Origin: Dactylis glomerata
Lineage: Eukaryota; Streptophyta; Magnoliopsida; Poales; Poaceae
Direction: 5' to 3'
Length of the DNA: 64,000 nucleotides
Assembly: GCA_007115705.1 (NCBI GenBank)
Contig: QXEO01001034.1
Coordinates: forward strand, 3,766,212-3,830,211
The notes beneath the pieces are model-generated. The model was not told where the DNA came from. It made no database searches and saw only the letters and a program-made list of their open reading frames with translations. Both the position numbers and the translations under genes were made by a program. Shown here piece by piece: positions 34,160-46,700 of this stretch (the stretch's first letter is position 1; every line of letters starts with the position of its first letter).

Positions 34160-34819
34160 TCTACTACTTTTGATAGTAATGATTTTGATGTTGATGGTTG
34201 CAATATTTTTGAAGTAATTTTATTCTTGCAAAAGCTTGCTAAAATTCCTAATGCTAGTTCTATGAATATGGTTTTTACAAAACATATTACTAGTGCTCTC
34301 ATGCAAATTAGAGAGGATAAGTTGAAATGAAAAGTTTCTATTCCTAGAAAGTTAGAAGATGGTTGGGAGCCCATCATTAAGATGAATGTGAATGATTTTG
34401 ATTGTAATGCTTTATGTGATCTTGGTGCAAGTATTTTTGTTATGCCTAGAAAAATTTATGATATGCTTGGTTTACCACATCTTGAAAATTGTTATGTTGA
34501 TGTTCCTCTTGCTGATGTTGCTAAGAAGAAACCTTTGGGGAGGATTAATGATGTTCTTATTATAGTTAACAATAACCTTGTTCCCGTTGATTTCCTTGTT
34601 TTGGATATTGAATGCAATGCTTCTTGTCCTATTATTTTTGGGAAGACCTTTTCTTAGAACTATTGGTGCTATTATTGATATGAAAGAAGGCACCATTAAA
34701 TATCCATTCCCACTCAAGGAAGGTATAGAACACTTCCCTAGAAAGAGAAAGAAGTTACCTTTTGATTTTATTCTTAGAGCAAATTATGATGTTGATGCTC
34801 TTTCATTCGAAAATACTTG
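34160..34819 (+). pseudogene. Gypsy gag-protease fragment (Athila-like)
   Basis: The translation follows the retropepsin region of Athila-like grass elements: a gag tail (CNIFEVILFLQKLAK), then the active-site motif CDLGASIFVMP, the flap-side block KKPLGRINDVLI, LDIECNASCPIIFG and, after a shift, GRPFLRTIGAIIDMKEG. It is broken by a TGA near 34328 in place of Arg and by a one-base insertion in the run GGGAAG near 34641. No RT or integrase follows. The LTR at 35007 comes directly after about 190 bp of non-coding sequence, so most of pol has been deleted. Confidence 0.85.
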
Positions 34820-35006
34820 ATTCTCACTTTTGTGCCTAGCTCAAAGGCGTTAAAGAAAAGCACTCTTGGGAGATAATCCAATGTTTTCTTTTCAGTACTA
34901 TTTCTTTTTGTTGAGTCTTAGAAGTTATTACTACTGTAATGACCTCTCCTTATCATTTTTATTTCGTTTTTGTGCCAAGAGCAACCTCTAATTGGAGGAA
35001 GGTAAG

Positions 35007-36654
35007 TGATATGTCTCAAACACATCTATAATTTTTTATGCTCCATGCTAGTTTATACACCATTTGCTTTGTGTTTTGTTACACTTCGTGGCATTTTTAT
35101 GCATTTTCCAGAACTAACCTATTAATGAGATGCCATAGTGTCAGTTCCCTGTTTCTGCTGTTTTTGTGTTTCAGAAAAGCTACACAGGAAATATTCTCGG
35201 AATTGGACGAAACAAAAGCCAAAGTTCCTATTTTTCCCAAAGCATCACAGAGTCCAAAGCAGAGATGGAGGGGAACCAGGAGGCGGCCGCACCACCCCAT
35301 GGCGCGGGCCACCCCCTGGCCGCGCCATGGCCTGGTGTGGGCCCTTGGTCCACCTCCTGACGCCGCCCTTCCACCTATATATTCCCCTCGATGGGAAAAC
35401 CTAAAAGCCCCAATCAATTTTCCACGAAACATACTGCAAGCCACCGCCGTCATTGGTGCGAGATCGGGAGGGTCCAAAAGCTCTTCCTGGCACCTTTCTG
35501 GAGAGGGGAATCACCACCGGAGGACTTCTTCATCACCATGCCTGCCTCCGGAGTGATGTGTGAGTAGTCTACCTTGGACTAAGGGTCCATAGCAGTAGCT
35601 AGATGGTTGTCATCTCCTCCATGTGCTTCATGTTTAGATCTTGTGAGCTGCCTATCATGATCAAGATCATCGTTGTGTAATTCTACATGTTGTGTTTGTT
35701 GGGATCTGATGAATATTGGTACTTTGTCAAGTTGATCTATTGATTTATCATCTTTATGTTATCTTGTTTATGATCTTGCTTTCTCTCCGTTGCTAGTAGA
35801 TATCATGGCCGAGTAGATGCTAGTGACTCCAAGAGGGAGTATTTATGCTTGATAGTGGGTTCATGCCTCTAGTAACTTGGGGGAGTGACAGAAACCTCTA
35901 AAGTTGTAGATGTGCTGTTCCTACTAGGAAGAAAACAACAATCTTGTGTTCAAGGACATTTGTATTGTTTACATTACACACTTTGCTTAAGGCGATAATC
36001 TGTTGCTTGCAACTTAATACCCAATGGTTGCTCAGACGACATCCGGAGGGTGGATTATTAGTCATAGATGCAGTTGGATTACGGTCTATGTATTATGTTG
36101 TAATTCCCAAGTGAATCTGATAGTGATCCTCATGACATTTGTACGCTTGCTTTATTCTATCAATTGCCCAACTGTAATTTGTTTACCCAACATGTTATTT
36201 ATCTTATGGAGAGACACCACTAGTGAACTATGGACCCCGATCCATTCTTTTACATTGTTATTACCGTTTACCATTTACTTGTTTTATTTACATTCTTGCA
36301 AACTACTATCTTTTACCACTCGATACGCTTAATCCTTTGTATACAGCAAACCGGTGAGATTGACAACCTCACTGCAAGTTGGGACAAAGTACTTGGTTGT
36401 GTTGTGTGCAGGTTCCACGTTGCTGCTAATGCAAAGCTACGCCCTGGACGAGGCACCATATACAAATTGTCCGGAGCTGTCGCGAAGCTAGCGAGCATCA
36501 AGCTTCGGAAGTTTGGTTATTTCTCCTACTGGTTTGATAAACCTTGGTTTCATACTGAGGGAAGACTTGCTACTGTGCTCATCACACCTTCTCTTGGGGT
36601 TTCCAACTGGGCGGTCATCTACAAAACTCCTACATAAACACCACACCACCAACA
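35007..36654 (+). mobile_element. Gypsy (Athila-like) LTR, plus strand
   Basis: A 1.65-kb LTR opening with TGATATGTCTCAAAC and closing near CACCAACA. It is followed by a degenerate tRNA-Asp primer-binding site (CTAGCGCCATTGTCGGGG, 36661-36678) and a gag start. A TATA-like TATATATT lies near 35374-35381. It is the plus-strand counterpart of 37146-38765 and of the partial copy at 1-1306. Confidence 0.8.
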
Positions 36655-37117
36655 AGTTTTCTAGCGCCATTGTCGGGGAGAAAGAGGATTTCTGCAAGGG
36701 GAGTCTCTCGCTTCCAATCTTTTACTTTGTTATTGTTTTGCTTTATTTTATTTTTGCTTTCATCTTTTTCTCAAAAATACAAAGAAATAGTTCCTTTGAT
36801 AGCTTGCATTCTGTTACTTTTACTTTTAGTTTATTATGTTGTTCCGTAAGTATGCTTTGGAGGACCTTACAATAGGTAGTGGTTCTATAATTGGGAAAGG
36901 TAACATCGAGGAGTTCTTTAATCATGTTACTATGCATAAAGATGTTGAGGATAGATCTTTAGCCGAGCTTGCTCCTAGTTATGAAGTTGCTACTGCTTAT
37001 TTAGTTCACATGCTGGAGGCTAGGTTTGTTAACCTTAATCCTTTTATGCAACAAATATTTCTTAAGCTTCATGATATAGAAGACTCTGAAAAGAAAGACT
37101 TTATTTTGGAGACTGAT
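36655..37117 (+). pseudogene. Gypsy leader and gag N-terminal fragment
   Basis: After the primer-binding site and about 160 bp of leader, an open frame from 36836 gives about 94 gag residues typical of Athila-like elements (LEDLTIGSGSIIGKGNIEEF, HKDVEDRSLAEL, KLHDIEDSEKKDFILET). The gag match ends at about 37117, where the sequence runs into the inverted primer-binding site of the next LTR. Gag is therefore cut after less than a quarter of its usual length. Confidence 0.75.
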
Positions 37118-37145
37118 GGCGCGGTGATGATGGTGCCAGAAAACT

Positions 37146-38765
37146 TGTTGGCGTGTAGTTGATGAAGTAAATGACCGGCCAGTTGGAAACCCCAAGAGAA
37201 GGTTTGATGAATATAGCAGCAAGTTTTCCCTCAGTTATGAAACCAAGGTTATCAATCCAGTAGGAAAAAGCCAAACGACTGAAGGTGATGCCCACTAGCT
37301 GCGTGACACTCTAACAAGGGCGCTGTTAACGATTTCTTGTTAGCACGTCTTCAACCAGTAGCAACGTGGAACCTGCATACAACACAACCAAATACTTTGT
37401 TCCCAACTTACGATGAGGTTGTCAATCTCACCAGTTTGCTTGAAACAAAGGAATGAGCGTATCGAGTGGAAAGCAATAGTAACATGCGAGTAAAGTAAAA
37501 AGGTGATAGCAATATAATGGAAATAGGACCGGGGTCCACAGTTCACTAGTGGTGTCTCTCCATAAGATAAAATAACACATGCTGGGTAAACAAATTACAG
37601 TTGGGCAATTGATAGAATAAAGACAATGTGCATATGTTGAGAGGATCACTATGAGATTTACTCTGGGCATTACAAGATACATAGACCGTCATCCAACTGC
37701 ATCTATGACTAATAATCCACTTGTGGCGAATCACTCTGAGAACTCCACAAGTATTAAGTTGCAAACAACAAATAACTGCATTAAGCAAAGTGTGAAATGT
37801 AAACAAAGCATATTCCCTTGAGCATATGAATGTTGTTTTCTCCCTAATGGCAACATCACATCTACAACCTTAGAGGTTTCTGTCACTCCCCCAGATTAAA
37901 TAGAGGCATGAACCCACTATCGAGCATAAATACCCCCTCTTGGAGCCACTAGCAACTACTCGGCCAAGATAGCTACTAACAACGGAGAGCATGCAAGATC
38001 ATAAACAACATAGAGATAACATAAGATAATATTCAGCACATCAACTCAATCATAACACCAATATTCATCGGATCCCAACAAACACAACATGTAGAATTAC
38101 ATAAAGGTAGTCTCGGTCATGTAAAGTAGCTCACGAGATCTAAACATGAAGCACATGGTGGAGAAGACAACCATCTAGCTACTGCTATGGACCCATAGTC
38201 CAAGGTAGACTACTCACTCATCGCGCCAGAGGCAAGCATGGCGATGAAGAAGACCTCCGGTGGCGATTCCCCTCTCCGACAGGGTGCCGGGAAGAGCTTC
38301 TGGACCCTCCCGATCTCGGGTCGATGGCGGCGGCGGATCGCGATGTATTCTAGAAAAGTAATCGGGTATTTAGGTTTTTCTCGTCGAGGGGTCTTTATAG
38401 GCGAAGGGGCGGCGTTAGAAGTGGACCAGGGGGCCCACACCACAGGCCGGCGCGGGCCAGGGGCCACGCCCCCTGGTGGTGTGGCTGCCCTGTGGCTCCT
38501 TTCCGTCTCCTCTTCGGTTCTCTGGAAGCTTCGGTAAATATCTGGACGTCTGGCTTTTGTTTCGTCCAATTCCGAGAATATTTCCTGTGTAACTTTTCTG
38601 AAACACAAAACAGCAGAAAATAGGGAACTGGCACTGTGACATCTCGTTAATAGGTTAGTTCCGTAAAATGCATAAAAATGCCACGAAGTGTAACAAAACA
38701 CTAAGCAAATGGTGTAAAAACAAGCATGGAGCATCAAAAATTATAGATACGTTAGAGTCGTATCA
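37146..38765 (-). mobile_element. Gypsy (Athila-like) LTR, minus strand
   Basis: A 1.62-kb LTR of the same family as 35007-36654 in opposite orientation, with ends TGATACGACTCTAACG (minus strand, 38765) and CGCCAACA (37146). A degenerate primer-binding site (TGGCACCATCATC on the minus strand) lies just left of it. The two LTRs form an inverted pair with a spacer of about 490 bp. Confidence 0.8.
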
Positions 38766-40639
38766 GTATCCCCAAGCTTAACTCCTGCTCGTCCTCGAGT
38801 AGGTAAGTGATAACAAAAGAAATAATTTTTGAGGTGACATGCACCTACACAATCTTGATCATATATGTAAGCGTTGTGCGCTAGGATCAAAAGAACTTAA
38901 AACATGGGCATGAAAGACATAATCTTGATAGAAGCAACTTAGCAACCATGTTATAACATGAAAAAGAACACAAATGAAAGATCATGAAAATGAAACAATG
39001 GAAGTCAAACGTGTGTTCAAATCAAATGGAAAAACATACAAATGGTTTTCAGCTTGTCCTTCATGAGAGAGCAAAACATAAATGCATAGGACACCTTCAA
39101 GTTTAAGAGGGCGACTAGATACAAATAATTTGAGAACAAGTGAAACCAACAATATGAATCAATCAATGAAAACTTTGGGACAATGCACATTATACTCAGA
39201 ATGACAACTATGCTCTCTTAGACGGTGCATAAAGGTAGAAGGTGGAGACTCAAAATGAAAGTAAAATAAAGGCCCTTCGCAGAGGGAAGCAGTGATTAAA
39301 CATGTGCTAGAGCTTTTCATTTGTAAAACAGATATAAAACTTGGGTTTTGAGAGGTGGTTGCTTTTGTCAACGACTGGCAATGGGGACTTACTATCTTCC
39401 ATAATAAACAAGTGGAAGCGGTTCCGAGTTCTTTGAAAATTTGGCACATTGGTGCTCTTTTATAAAGCTTTGGCACTCCTCCCCACCTTTTTTCCTTTCT
39501 CAAACCATGGCTAACCGATTCCATCGGGTGCCCACCAACATTCACATACCATGGAGGAGTGCTTTTTTTTCTTTTTTAGAATTAGATTGCAATGGTCTGA
39601 CCAGCTCTCATGCAAAATTAATGACGAGCAGATGAAGCTGCCTAGTCGAGGGTACTTAATTTAATATGGAAGATAGCAATTCCGACCACTACATCCCCAT
39701 GAGCTAAAAACAGTGGCACAAAACGAGAAGTAGTTGAAAGTTTTGAAAGGTAGCACATGAAAATTTACTTGGAATGGCTTACAAATACCATGCATAGGAA
39801 TTTATAGTGGACACAATGGCAAACTTGGTTTTTAGGAGTTGGATGCACGAGTAGAGCTCATACTCAGTACAAAATGAGGGCTAGCAAAAGACTAGGAGCG
39901 ACGAACTAAGAGAGCAATAACAGCCATAATCATGCATAGCGACAAAGCGACATTAAAAGAAGCATAAGATGGCATCAAAAGTCAAAAACTAAATGATCAT
40001 AGAGGCAATGGCGACTTTATATGAGTCTAACATGTGTGAGCATGCGCCAAGTCAACCCAAATAAATCATCAAAGGAGAAAACCAAAATAATGCTTCCAAA
40101 TAATTAAAACAACGCATGATTTTTTCAAAGGCTCATTAAGCAATCTCAGTCATTTGAGACAAGTCATGCTACAGGAAAACCACTAAGCATGCTATCAAAA
40201 ATACATCAAGCACGACATGCAAAAGCCTAGGCCGCAGTCTACTGAAGCTCCTTTTTGTACCATTTTTTTGCATAAAGCTTTTTCTCTTTTCCAACACCAT
40301 TCGAACCCTTTTTTGAAACAACTCTTTTGATGAAAACCAACATGGACCAGAGGTCAAAACACACCCTGATGAAAAGATATATCAAGATATGAACACAAAT
40401 CAAGGCGAAAAACGAAAGCTAAACGCAGTTCTAGAAAAAGAGAACACTCGTTGAAACGATAAGAGTGAAAAAACGGAGTGTTCTTGGCAAATGAAAAGCA
40501 AGGCAACTTCTCCAAAAGAAATTTGTTGGGGTCCAACCATTTATTGCAGCAAATAAAACTAAACAAAACTGAAAACTAAAAACAACTGACGCTCCAAGAA
40601 AAATGCATAATGCATGAAGCAATAAAAATATAGTGTGTT
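38766..40639 (-). mobile_element. 3' internal non-coding region of the minus-strand gypsy element
   Basis: Next to the LTR the minus strand reads CTCGAGGACGAGCAGGAG, then TTAAGCTTGGGGATAC, which is the polypurine tract context of these elements. The rest is AT-rich and frame-poor, as in the long 3' untranslated part of Athila-like elements. It ends at 40639, where the outer Tat element is inserted. No protein domain was found. Confidence 0.6.
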
Positions 40640-41545
40640 TGTCGGTGTTCTGGATACCGGGGTATCCCGGTCCACCTGCTCCTGGGCCACGTCATCGGCC
40701 CATCTTCAGCCCAGGGAAGAATCAATGACCCAAGCTACGGAGAAGACCCTCACGAGGAGGCGCCTCGTGAGGAGAACGACGATGGAAAACGCTAAGGACC
40801 AGAAGACCTCCTCACGAGCCCCCGCTGGTGAGGAGAGAGACCAAGTCCGCGCCAGCTCAGCACGTTGGCGTGGGGAGCAAGAAGACAAAGGACAGAAGAC
40901 CGCGTACCGCCCACGCTACCCCCGACAGGGAGGAGACCAACTTTCGATGTGCCTGCCCAAAGCGGTACAGTGGTTGTTGGCCACCCCCCTAAAAATAGCG
41001 TGGACGGTGCAGGGCGCCAGAGGAAGACGTCAGCTTCCTCCACCCACTCCTGTGGACCGGCGCCACTACCCTACGAAGACCATGTCTACAGAAGAGTGTA
41101 GTCTACAGCTGTCCACCCTCATTGGCCGTGTGTGTGGCAACCCCTTCCCCAAGAAGATAAGGGGAAGGAGGACCTTGGCGCTATAAAAGGAGGGGAGGCC
41201 ACCCCTTAGACGGGATCTGATCTTCTCCAAGTTTTCTAGCTGGGCACGCAGGTTCTTCAACCTCTGGCCAGCTAGAACTCTGTAACCAAGACCTTGTACT
41301 CCTCGCGAGGTGTCGCGTGGCAATACAAGAAGGCAAGAAGTAGGGGTTTTACCTCACCACGAGGGCCCTGAACCTGGGTAAAGCTCGGCGTCTCTCTCTG
41401 CAGTGCGTAGTGCGTTCGACAGCTCGAGACTTCCGTCACCGTGCTTCGTTGCAATCCTAGATCTCACACGTTCAGCCCCCTGCGTTCGAATCTTTGGGTC
41501 CGTCGCGTGGTACCCCGTGTTCTTGCAACACGAAATCCATCGACA
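40640..41545 (+). repeat. 5' LTR of the outer Tat element
   Basis: 906 bp from TGTCGGTGTTCTGG to CATCGACA. The TATA box is CTATAAAAGG at 41181-41190. The 5-bp flank on the left is GTGTT; its partner is not in the window. Confidence 0.85.
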
Positions 41546-41565
41546 TTTGGCGCGCCAGGTAGGGG
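41546..41565 (+). promoter_or_regulatory. Primer-binding site of the outer Tat element
   Basis: TTTGGCGCGCCAGGTAGGGG follows the LTR without a gap, a common form in grass Tat-type gypsy elements. The tRNA it pairs with was not determined. Confidence 0.75.
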
Positions 41566-42169
41566 GCTGTGGTGTGTATTCTCCTAGATCTGCTTCGACA
41601 TGGCCGACGCCAACGCAAGGCTCGAGCGTCTTCGCCGTCGCAACGCTGCTCGGGGGCAAACCGAGCCCATCTTCCGTCGTCGTGAAGCTTCGGCCGAGGA
41701 GGAAGAGGAGGAAGATCTGGAGTCCTCCTACCTCCCGTCCGGGCGTACAGAGCCTTCGCTCTCCTTCACCGCCACCGCCACTTCTCGCGCTCGTTCTGGG
41801 AGTTAGCTGTCTCCTGCGCAGGCTCTTGCCATGGCGCAGGAGCTGCTGCGCTATCAACCCACCGATGACGGGCGTGAGGGGTGGCGTGCTCAAATCGCCG
41901 AGCTCGTCGCCATCGCCAACGAAGACCCGACCCAGGGAGGAGCCCAGGGCGCGGGAGACCCAGATCCGGCGGCGGGGCGTCGCGCCCTGGGCGCCGGAGA
42001 TGGGAAGGCCAAGAGGGTGGTTTCCCGCGCCGCATCTTCGCCGCGCGGGGAGCCCAGCTGCCAAATCGTCCAACGCGCTCCGGAAGACGCACGCGTCTCC
42101 CTCGAGCGCCGCCGCGAAAATCATGACCGCGCCATCGACGACATCGGCGAAGCTGGCAAGAACGTCAGG

Positions 42170-43097
42170 TGTCGTCGTGGTGAAACAACATATGCCATGG
42201 GATGGCTTAAATGGGGGCCGAACTAGACGCTGGAGGATTCGGGAGAGGGGAACGAGCTAAAAAGCACGACAGAAAGGAACACTGATCTACCCAGGTTCGG
42301 GGCTCTCGTAAGGAGATAATACCCCTACTCCTGCTCTACTGGTTATATATTTGGATCGATGGAGTATACAACAATGGTGCTTCCAAGCTCTCAGCTAGAG
42401 GAGGAAGATGAACTGCTAAGTGTAGGAACACTGAGTGACCAACCCTTTACTAGGGCTCCCTGTGCCACCTTATATAGTGATGGCCAGGGTTACAACGGTC
42501 ATAAGAGACCAGAAGACACCAACTACACTCCAAATAGGACTTGCTGACGAAGGTAGAGACCCTTGACTTTCTCCCTGATTGCTCTCGATGGGACTCCACA
42601 TCACTGTACCTTGTACCTCTTGAACTGTGACCTTACCTCTGTGAGGTAAGGGCTGTACTGGTGCACAGAGTGGGTAGGTAGACCACCACTATGCACCCAG
42701 TCACCATGATCTCTCTCCATACTTGGCAGAACCTCTCCTTGATTGTAGGGATTGGACACCTTAGCTGACTTATGTATCCCGGATATGACCGTTGACCATA
42801 TCCTGGACCTATATGCCGGACCATCGACCTATGAAGGTCGGGTAATACGGCTACCCTGCTCCTGCACGATATGACATATAAGTCAGGCCGGCATATCTAT
42901 GTATATGCCGGCACTCCTCAATAAGTATACCGGTTATACCGGTATATCCGGACACCAGTCGGGATACACAAATATGCCGGCATGGCCGATGCTCTTATAT
43001 TCCGGCCAGGCCCTTCCTTGGTAATCCGGCATAAAGTCAACCATAGTCCTTGTATCTTTCTAGTCTCTTGACCCTACCGGGGGTCATCCCCCCGACA
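42170..43097 (-). repeat. 3' LTR of the inner Tat element
   Basis: 928 bp from TGTCGTCGTGG to CCCCCGACA. The TATA box on the minus strand is TATATAA at 42476-42470. The right edge abuts the minus-strand sequence CTTCGGGGACTAG, the probable polypurine tract. Confidence 0.9.
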
Positions 43098-43567
43098 CTA
43101 GTCCCCGAAGCTGCCGAGGTTCCCCAGTCATAACTGTGGAGCCTTGACAGGTTCAACATAACATCCTTTCGTTATACCCCGGCTTTCCATTTTATCCCGA
43201 CGATCAGATTATATGCCGGGATATCCTTGCATATACCGGCCATTGTTCCTTCTCTAAAAGTTAATCCGGCCGGCCCTGAGGGTATTCCGGACGGAACTTA
43301 TTCTCCGGGCAGCCGAGCCGGCATATAGATGAGACTTCCTCGAGAAGCCACGCCTGACAGTTTGCATCGAAACTCGGAACCGCCCTGCCATCACGAACGG
43401 TCACACACGATGTGACGGTTCACAGTGCATTTACTCCCTGCCATCATTACCCAGTGGCACGGTTACAGGAACCGCCGCCCCACTCCGTTCCGCCACGTGG
43501 CGACTTACCGCAGAAACGGTCGGGGTAGTGGAGCACTACCATCCCCACGACTCTTACCTGGTAGGCA

Positions 43568-43575
43568 TATAAATA
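43568..43575 (+). promoter_or_regulatory. TATA box of the antisense gene
   Basis: TATAAATA on the plus strand lies in the internal region, about 470 bp beyond the 3' LTR. The expected start site near 43600 gives a pyrimidine-rich leader whose first AUG is at 43777, the predicted start of the spliced antisense gene. Activity is inferred. Confidence 0.6.
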
Positions 43576-43776
43576 GGGCAGCGGGGGTAAACTTATCCTT
43601 TTTACCCCACACCATCGTCTCCCTCCCCTGTCCCTCTGCCTCCTGCGCTTCACCGCCGGACCGAAGAACAGAGGACCAGCATCGCCACCGCCGTCGATCT
43701 GCTCCACGCCGACGCCGACGCTCGACGACGCCCGACATCTCTGTCGACGACGCCGCCGCTGCCGCCTCTTTCCTCC

Positions 43777-46700
43777 ATGACATTGCTGGAAGATTGGACC
43801 TTCTTCTGCACGCTCGCTGCCGTTGTTCCCCCGCCGTCGGCCAAGCTCCGGTGAGTTCCTCTTTCTCTGTTCTTCATCTTTTCTGCTTCTCTATAGCTTC
43901 GCATTGGTAACCACACTTGCATAGATCTGCTGCAGTTCCTCTGCTTGTTATCCCTTTGATTCGACTAGCATTGCTAGCAACGTTCCTTAGCAATTCGCAG
44001 GTGTTCTTCCTTAGAAGTTTTACCCTTGTTTGTCTCTGGTTTTAACTGCCTCGGTAGATCTTCTATTTCTGCTAACTTCTGGGATAGTGGTATACCGGAG
44101 AGACTAACCTCCCCCTTTTCTCTGGCCTTGATAGGATTAACATCACGGGACTCCGGCTCTCACGCCTTGTTCCGGCCATCCAGATGGCTTCCTCAAGCAT
44201 GACGGGTACCTCGGCCTCAGAGGAAGATAACTCGGCCCGGGTCCAAGGACGCTCCGGCTGGGAGGGGTCGGAGGTTACCCCGGCCGACATATCCTGGGTC
44301 ACCTCCACCAGGAGAGTGCCGGAGGGTGTTGCATGCCGGCTACCTGTGGGAGAGACTGCGCCGGCACCTGAACCCGGCGAACGAGTCGACTTCATTGCCC
44401 ACTTCGAGCGGGGTTTCGGCCTGCCAGCGTCGGACTTCTTCCGGGACGTCCTCGACACCTACGACCTGCAGCCTCACCATATCCCGGCGAACGCGGTGAT
44501 GATCCTCTCCGCCTTTGCCGCATTCTGCGAAGGCTTCGCCGGCATAGAGCCCTTCTCCCAAGCCTGGGCGAAGTACTTTCAACTACGGAAGCAAGTCGTC
44601 CAAGAGCCGCCCCGGAGCAAGGATGACCCGCCGGAGACGGCCCAGGAGAAGAAGGACCGCCCCATGACCCTTTGTGGCGCGGCCACCATCATGTCCCGGA
44701 AGGGCTCGGACTTCCCCAAGGTGGAACTCCTCGAGTCTTGCAAGAAGTGGCAGAAAAGCGTCTTCTACGTCAAGAACACCACCGACGTGGATCTGCTCAA
44801 CCTGCCGCCATTTGTGGACGAGCCACCCTTGGCTATGAAGAATTGGACCTACAATACGAAGAACTCGGTGATGCCAGTGAATGCCCTCCACCGGGTTAAG
44901 GGCGAGCTCCGGGATGCCGGCCTTACCCCTCAAGATTTAGTGGCATGCTTTATCAGCCGGCGCGTCTCTCCTCTGCAGCGCCGGTCACACAAAATCTGCC
45001 AGATGAGCGGGCCCATGGACCCCACCCGGCATTCTACACATGAGCTGACCCCGGCCGACATTCTGCGGCGGATCAATGACGTCTGCAAGTCCTCTCAGGC
45101 CACCTTTGCCTGGGGACTTGAACCATACAGCCGGGACCGGCCCGCCCCAACGGTAAATACTCTGGCTGATACATACTCTCTTGTCCGGCATATAGATACT
45201 TATCATGCATGACCCGAGATTTGTTATTTGCCGACATACTTATAATGCTTGATCCGACATATTTCTTGCACCGGCATACTTCTTGCTTCTGACCCATTTA
45301 CGCATTATGCAGCAGTTCAGCTTCCAGAGTATGGAGAACTCCCGGATCAAGATCGCGGCAGACCGCACTGCTGCGGATGTTGAAGATCCGGATCACTGGG
45401 ACAAGCTACCCCGGAGCACCCGTGCTGCAGCTGCCATGGGTAAGGGCTCTTCATCCCGGCATTTCACTCAAGACTGGAGTGACGACGATTCCGATGAAGA
45501 CTGCCGGATGTTTATCTGCCCGACACCTCTTGCTTATGCTTTTCCAGAAACACCTGTTGCTTACGCCTTTCCAATGCCGTCCTCAGCTATCCCGGACGAC
45601 ATGGTTGTCGACGCCGCCCCTCTGAACCAGGGACCTCCTTCCACCGGCGGGCGTGCCGGCCGGAAGCGAGGCGTGAAGCCCCAGCCCGACACACCTCAGC
45701 AACACAAAAGGCAGAAGGTTGGCGTGCCTATTCCGAAGAAACAGAGGCCTGTTGCCTCGGGGTAAGTTTCTTTTCTTTGCATTGTTCTCCGGCATACTTT
45801 CTTCTTTGATTACTAACTTGGTGCTTTTCTCTCATTCAGGGCTCCTCTTGCGCCGGAACAAGCTTCTGGCTCGAGTGGCGGCCCGAAGGTTACTATGCCG
45901 GCGGAAACTGCCACCTCCGACATACCATCTGCAAGTCAAACGACCTCCCCGGCGCCGGCATATTCGCCTGCGCCCGATAGACCTACCTCCCCGGCGAAGG
46001 ACGATCCTCCGCCGGAGCAAGACAACTCTGCCCCCGACGTCCACATGGACTCGGGGGCTCAACAGGAACCTCCAGCTTCTGATGTCCATATGGACACAGG
46101 AGCCCAACAAGATGCCCCAGACTCCGGCGTGCCCATCAGCGGCGCCGGGACTACTGAGGATGCCGGCGCAAGCAACAGGAGCGCCGGCACAGATATCAAA
46201 GGAAAAGGCCCTGCAGTGCCGGAAGTCCGGACTACTCCGGAACCTGCCTCTGCTGGCCAAGCTGCACCGGCCGCGCCGGAACAACCCGCACCCAAGACTC
46301 CCTCTGCTGAGAAGAATCCAGCACCAGCCAAGACCGCTGCCTCGGCCAAGACCTCCATCCCGGACAAGACCTCTGCCCCGGTCAAGTCTGGCACTCTCAA
46401 GATCCAGCCGACCAAGTCCGGCACACCATCCGCCGCCACTGCTCCCTCTAAAGCGGCGTCCCGGCCCAGCTCTGCCCTGGCCCTGCATCTTGGCAGGGCA
46501 GCAACCCCGCCTGGCTACCGGCCCAGCTTCTTCGACACGCCAGAACTCGAGGGCCGCGTCTCCCTGGTGACGAAAAGTGACCAGAACCTTGGGTCTCTTA
46601 AGGAGCGCTGCATCAAGTGGAATGACGCCGACAGCATGGACACTGTAGACTCCAGGAGCAAGAAGTTGGGCGAAGCCTCGGCCACTGGCAATCCATCTGA

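Noticed and set aside
41354..42124. A 256-codon minus-strand frame opposite the outer Tat gag
   Set aside because: It is a shadow of GC-rich gag sequence, crosses the LTR border and primer-binding site, and has no domain.
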